Part shown: positions 54,022 through 54,740 of the stretch, one piece after another | How the letters are laid out: every line of letters starts with the position of its first letter | How positions within the stretch are numbered: the stretch's first letter is position 1 | Origin: Verrucomicrobiota bacterium | GTDB lineage: Bacteria; Verrucomicrobiota; Verrucomicrobiia; Opitutales; UBA953 | DNA: 54,740 bases | Assembly (NCBI GenBank): GCA_003569205.1 | Contig: BGOK01000017.1 | Coordinates: forward strand, 1 to 54,740 | Direction of reading: 5' to 3' | Position numbers and translations under genes: made by a program | Notes under the pieces: generated by a model | What the model was told of the DNA's origin: nothing | Databases searched by the model: none | Seen by the model: only the letters and a program-made list of their open reading frames with translations

Positions 54022-54740
54022 GTGAGCCCGGCTCTTCCCTCCCTCCCCTGCTCTGCGCGCAACCGTTGCGGCCTGGCCGCGTTTAGCGCTGGGCGGACTT
54101 TTACCGACGGAACGTATTGGGTAGCCGTGTCGGGTGGCGCTGATTCCGTCTACCTCTTGCTGGCCTTGTGGGCTGACGAAACTCTGCGGCCACGGTTGCG
54201 CGTCCTTCACTTCAACCACCGTGTGCGTGGCGAAGCCGCGTAGGGCGATGCGCGCTTCGTGCAGGCTCTGTGTGCGGCCCTGGACGTCCCTTGCGTCGTC
54301 GGTGAGCGGGGTGCAGTCGGGCTCGCCTCCGAAGCCGAGCTGCGTGCGGCCCGCCTGGACTTCTTTTCACAACAACGTACGGCGCAGGGCTGCGGGTAAT
54401 CGCTACCGCCCATCATTTGGATGACGTCGTGGAAACCATGCTCATGCGCTTGGCGCGCGGGGCTGGCCTAGCCGGCTTGGCGGCTCCGCGGGAATGGCAG
54501 GCTTTCCGCGCTGGTCACGTCCATTGGCGACCGCTGATCGGGGCGCGGCTGACGAAGGCCGAGCTCCTCGCGGCTTTATCCGCTGGGGCGATTCCCTGGC
54601 ACGAAGATGCGACCAACCAGCAACCCATCGCGGTCCGTAATATCGGGTTCGTGCGTGGGTGGGGCAGGGTGGGGCGGAAGCTTTGGGTCCGACGTTACGC
54701 AAGGCTTTGGCGCATCCGCCCGCCACCTGGATGATGCGCA
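54022..54740 (+). pseudogene. tilS: tRNA(Ile)-lysidine synthase, partial and disrupted
   Basis: TilS makes lysidine in the CAU anticodon of tRNA-Ile. GTG 54022 is a possible start. The PP-loop VAVSGGADSVYLLLAL and FNHRVRGEAA are clear. An in-frame TAG stands at 54241, where the family has Ser (a TCG-to-TAG change). After it GDARFVQALCAAL continues in frame; a shift near 54385 leads to VIATAHHLDDVVETMLMRLARG. A further shift near 54640 precedes the window end. Four changes in 700 bases at the contig edge suggest low read depth, though true decay cannot be ruled out. Confidence 0.8.

Overview
The window looks like a contig from a Gram-negative, GC-rich bacterium, most likely Verrucomicrobiota and probably an Opitutae relative. 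Direct evidence for the Gram-negative type is lpxB, two outer-membrane beta-barrel proteins and a lipoprotein. The placement is inferred from the mix of genes: RNase Y together with RNase E/G, a DUF5009/HGSNAT-like acyltransferase, oleC-oleD, a PA/PB-type glycine decarboxylase in one chain, the carboxynorspermidine route to polyamines, and a porin whose N-terminus has the short helix common in that phylum. Most starts lack a clear Shine-Dalgarno sequence.

Layout. 1-2972 is an accessory, more AT-rich patch: a TPR gene split by an IS3-family element, then a broken gene for a secreted protein with two CxxCxGxG motifs. 2973-8985 (+) holds a DUF5009-like acyltransferase, a DUF983 protein, metF, an LplT-like MFS transporter and an OmpR/EnvZ-type two-component pair. 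8995-11974 (-) is gcvP and 12153-12776 (+) is nth. 12777-18850 (-) holds an acyl-CoA thioesterase, oleD, oleC, a lipoprotein, a prepilin peptidase, aroE and a SirB1-like protein. 19041-22040 (+) is a tightly overlapping Gfo/Idh oxidoreductase-lpxB-SDR operon, followed by a porin and a structured non-coding stretch between terminators (about 23.66-24.10 kb). 24153-33047 (-) carries a coiled-coil membrane protein, nspC, carboxynorspermidine synthase, tRNA-Asp, proA, proB, ruvB, murA and an RGG-repeat protein with a structured leader. 33318-39857 holds rny (-), rodA and rng (+), and a P1B-4 metal ATPase (-). 40058-43781 (+) holds a tandem ribbon-helix-helix protein with a histone-H1-like tail, icd, an outer-membrane protein, rplM and rpsI. 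43891-50627 is an argCJBDFG operon. tRNA-Cys, ispF, ndk, an unknown membrane protein, serS and a damaged tilS close the window.

Quality. About twenty single-base indels or stops interrupt reading frames, including genes that should be essential (serS, lpxB, aroE, tilS) or core metabolic (icd, gcvP). In nearly every case the conserved protein continues at once in a neighbouring frame. This pattern fits uncorrected sequencing error in a draft or metagenomic contig better than real gene decay. Such genes are listed over their full restored span with the approximate break points.

Biology. The set describes an organism making its own arginine (acetyl-cycle through argJ), proline, shikimate-derived aromatics, spermidine or norspermidine by the carboxylated route, and lipid A. 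It may also make long-chain olefins through OleC/OleD. The least explained items are the structured non-coding locus after the porin, the RGG-repeat protein near two RNases, and the tandem RHH protein whose basic tail has its own ribosome-binding site.
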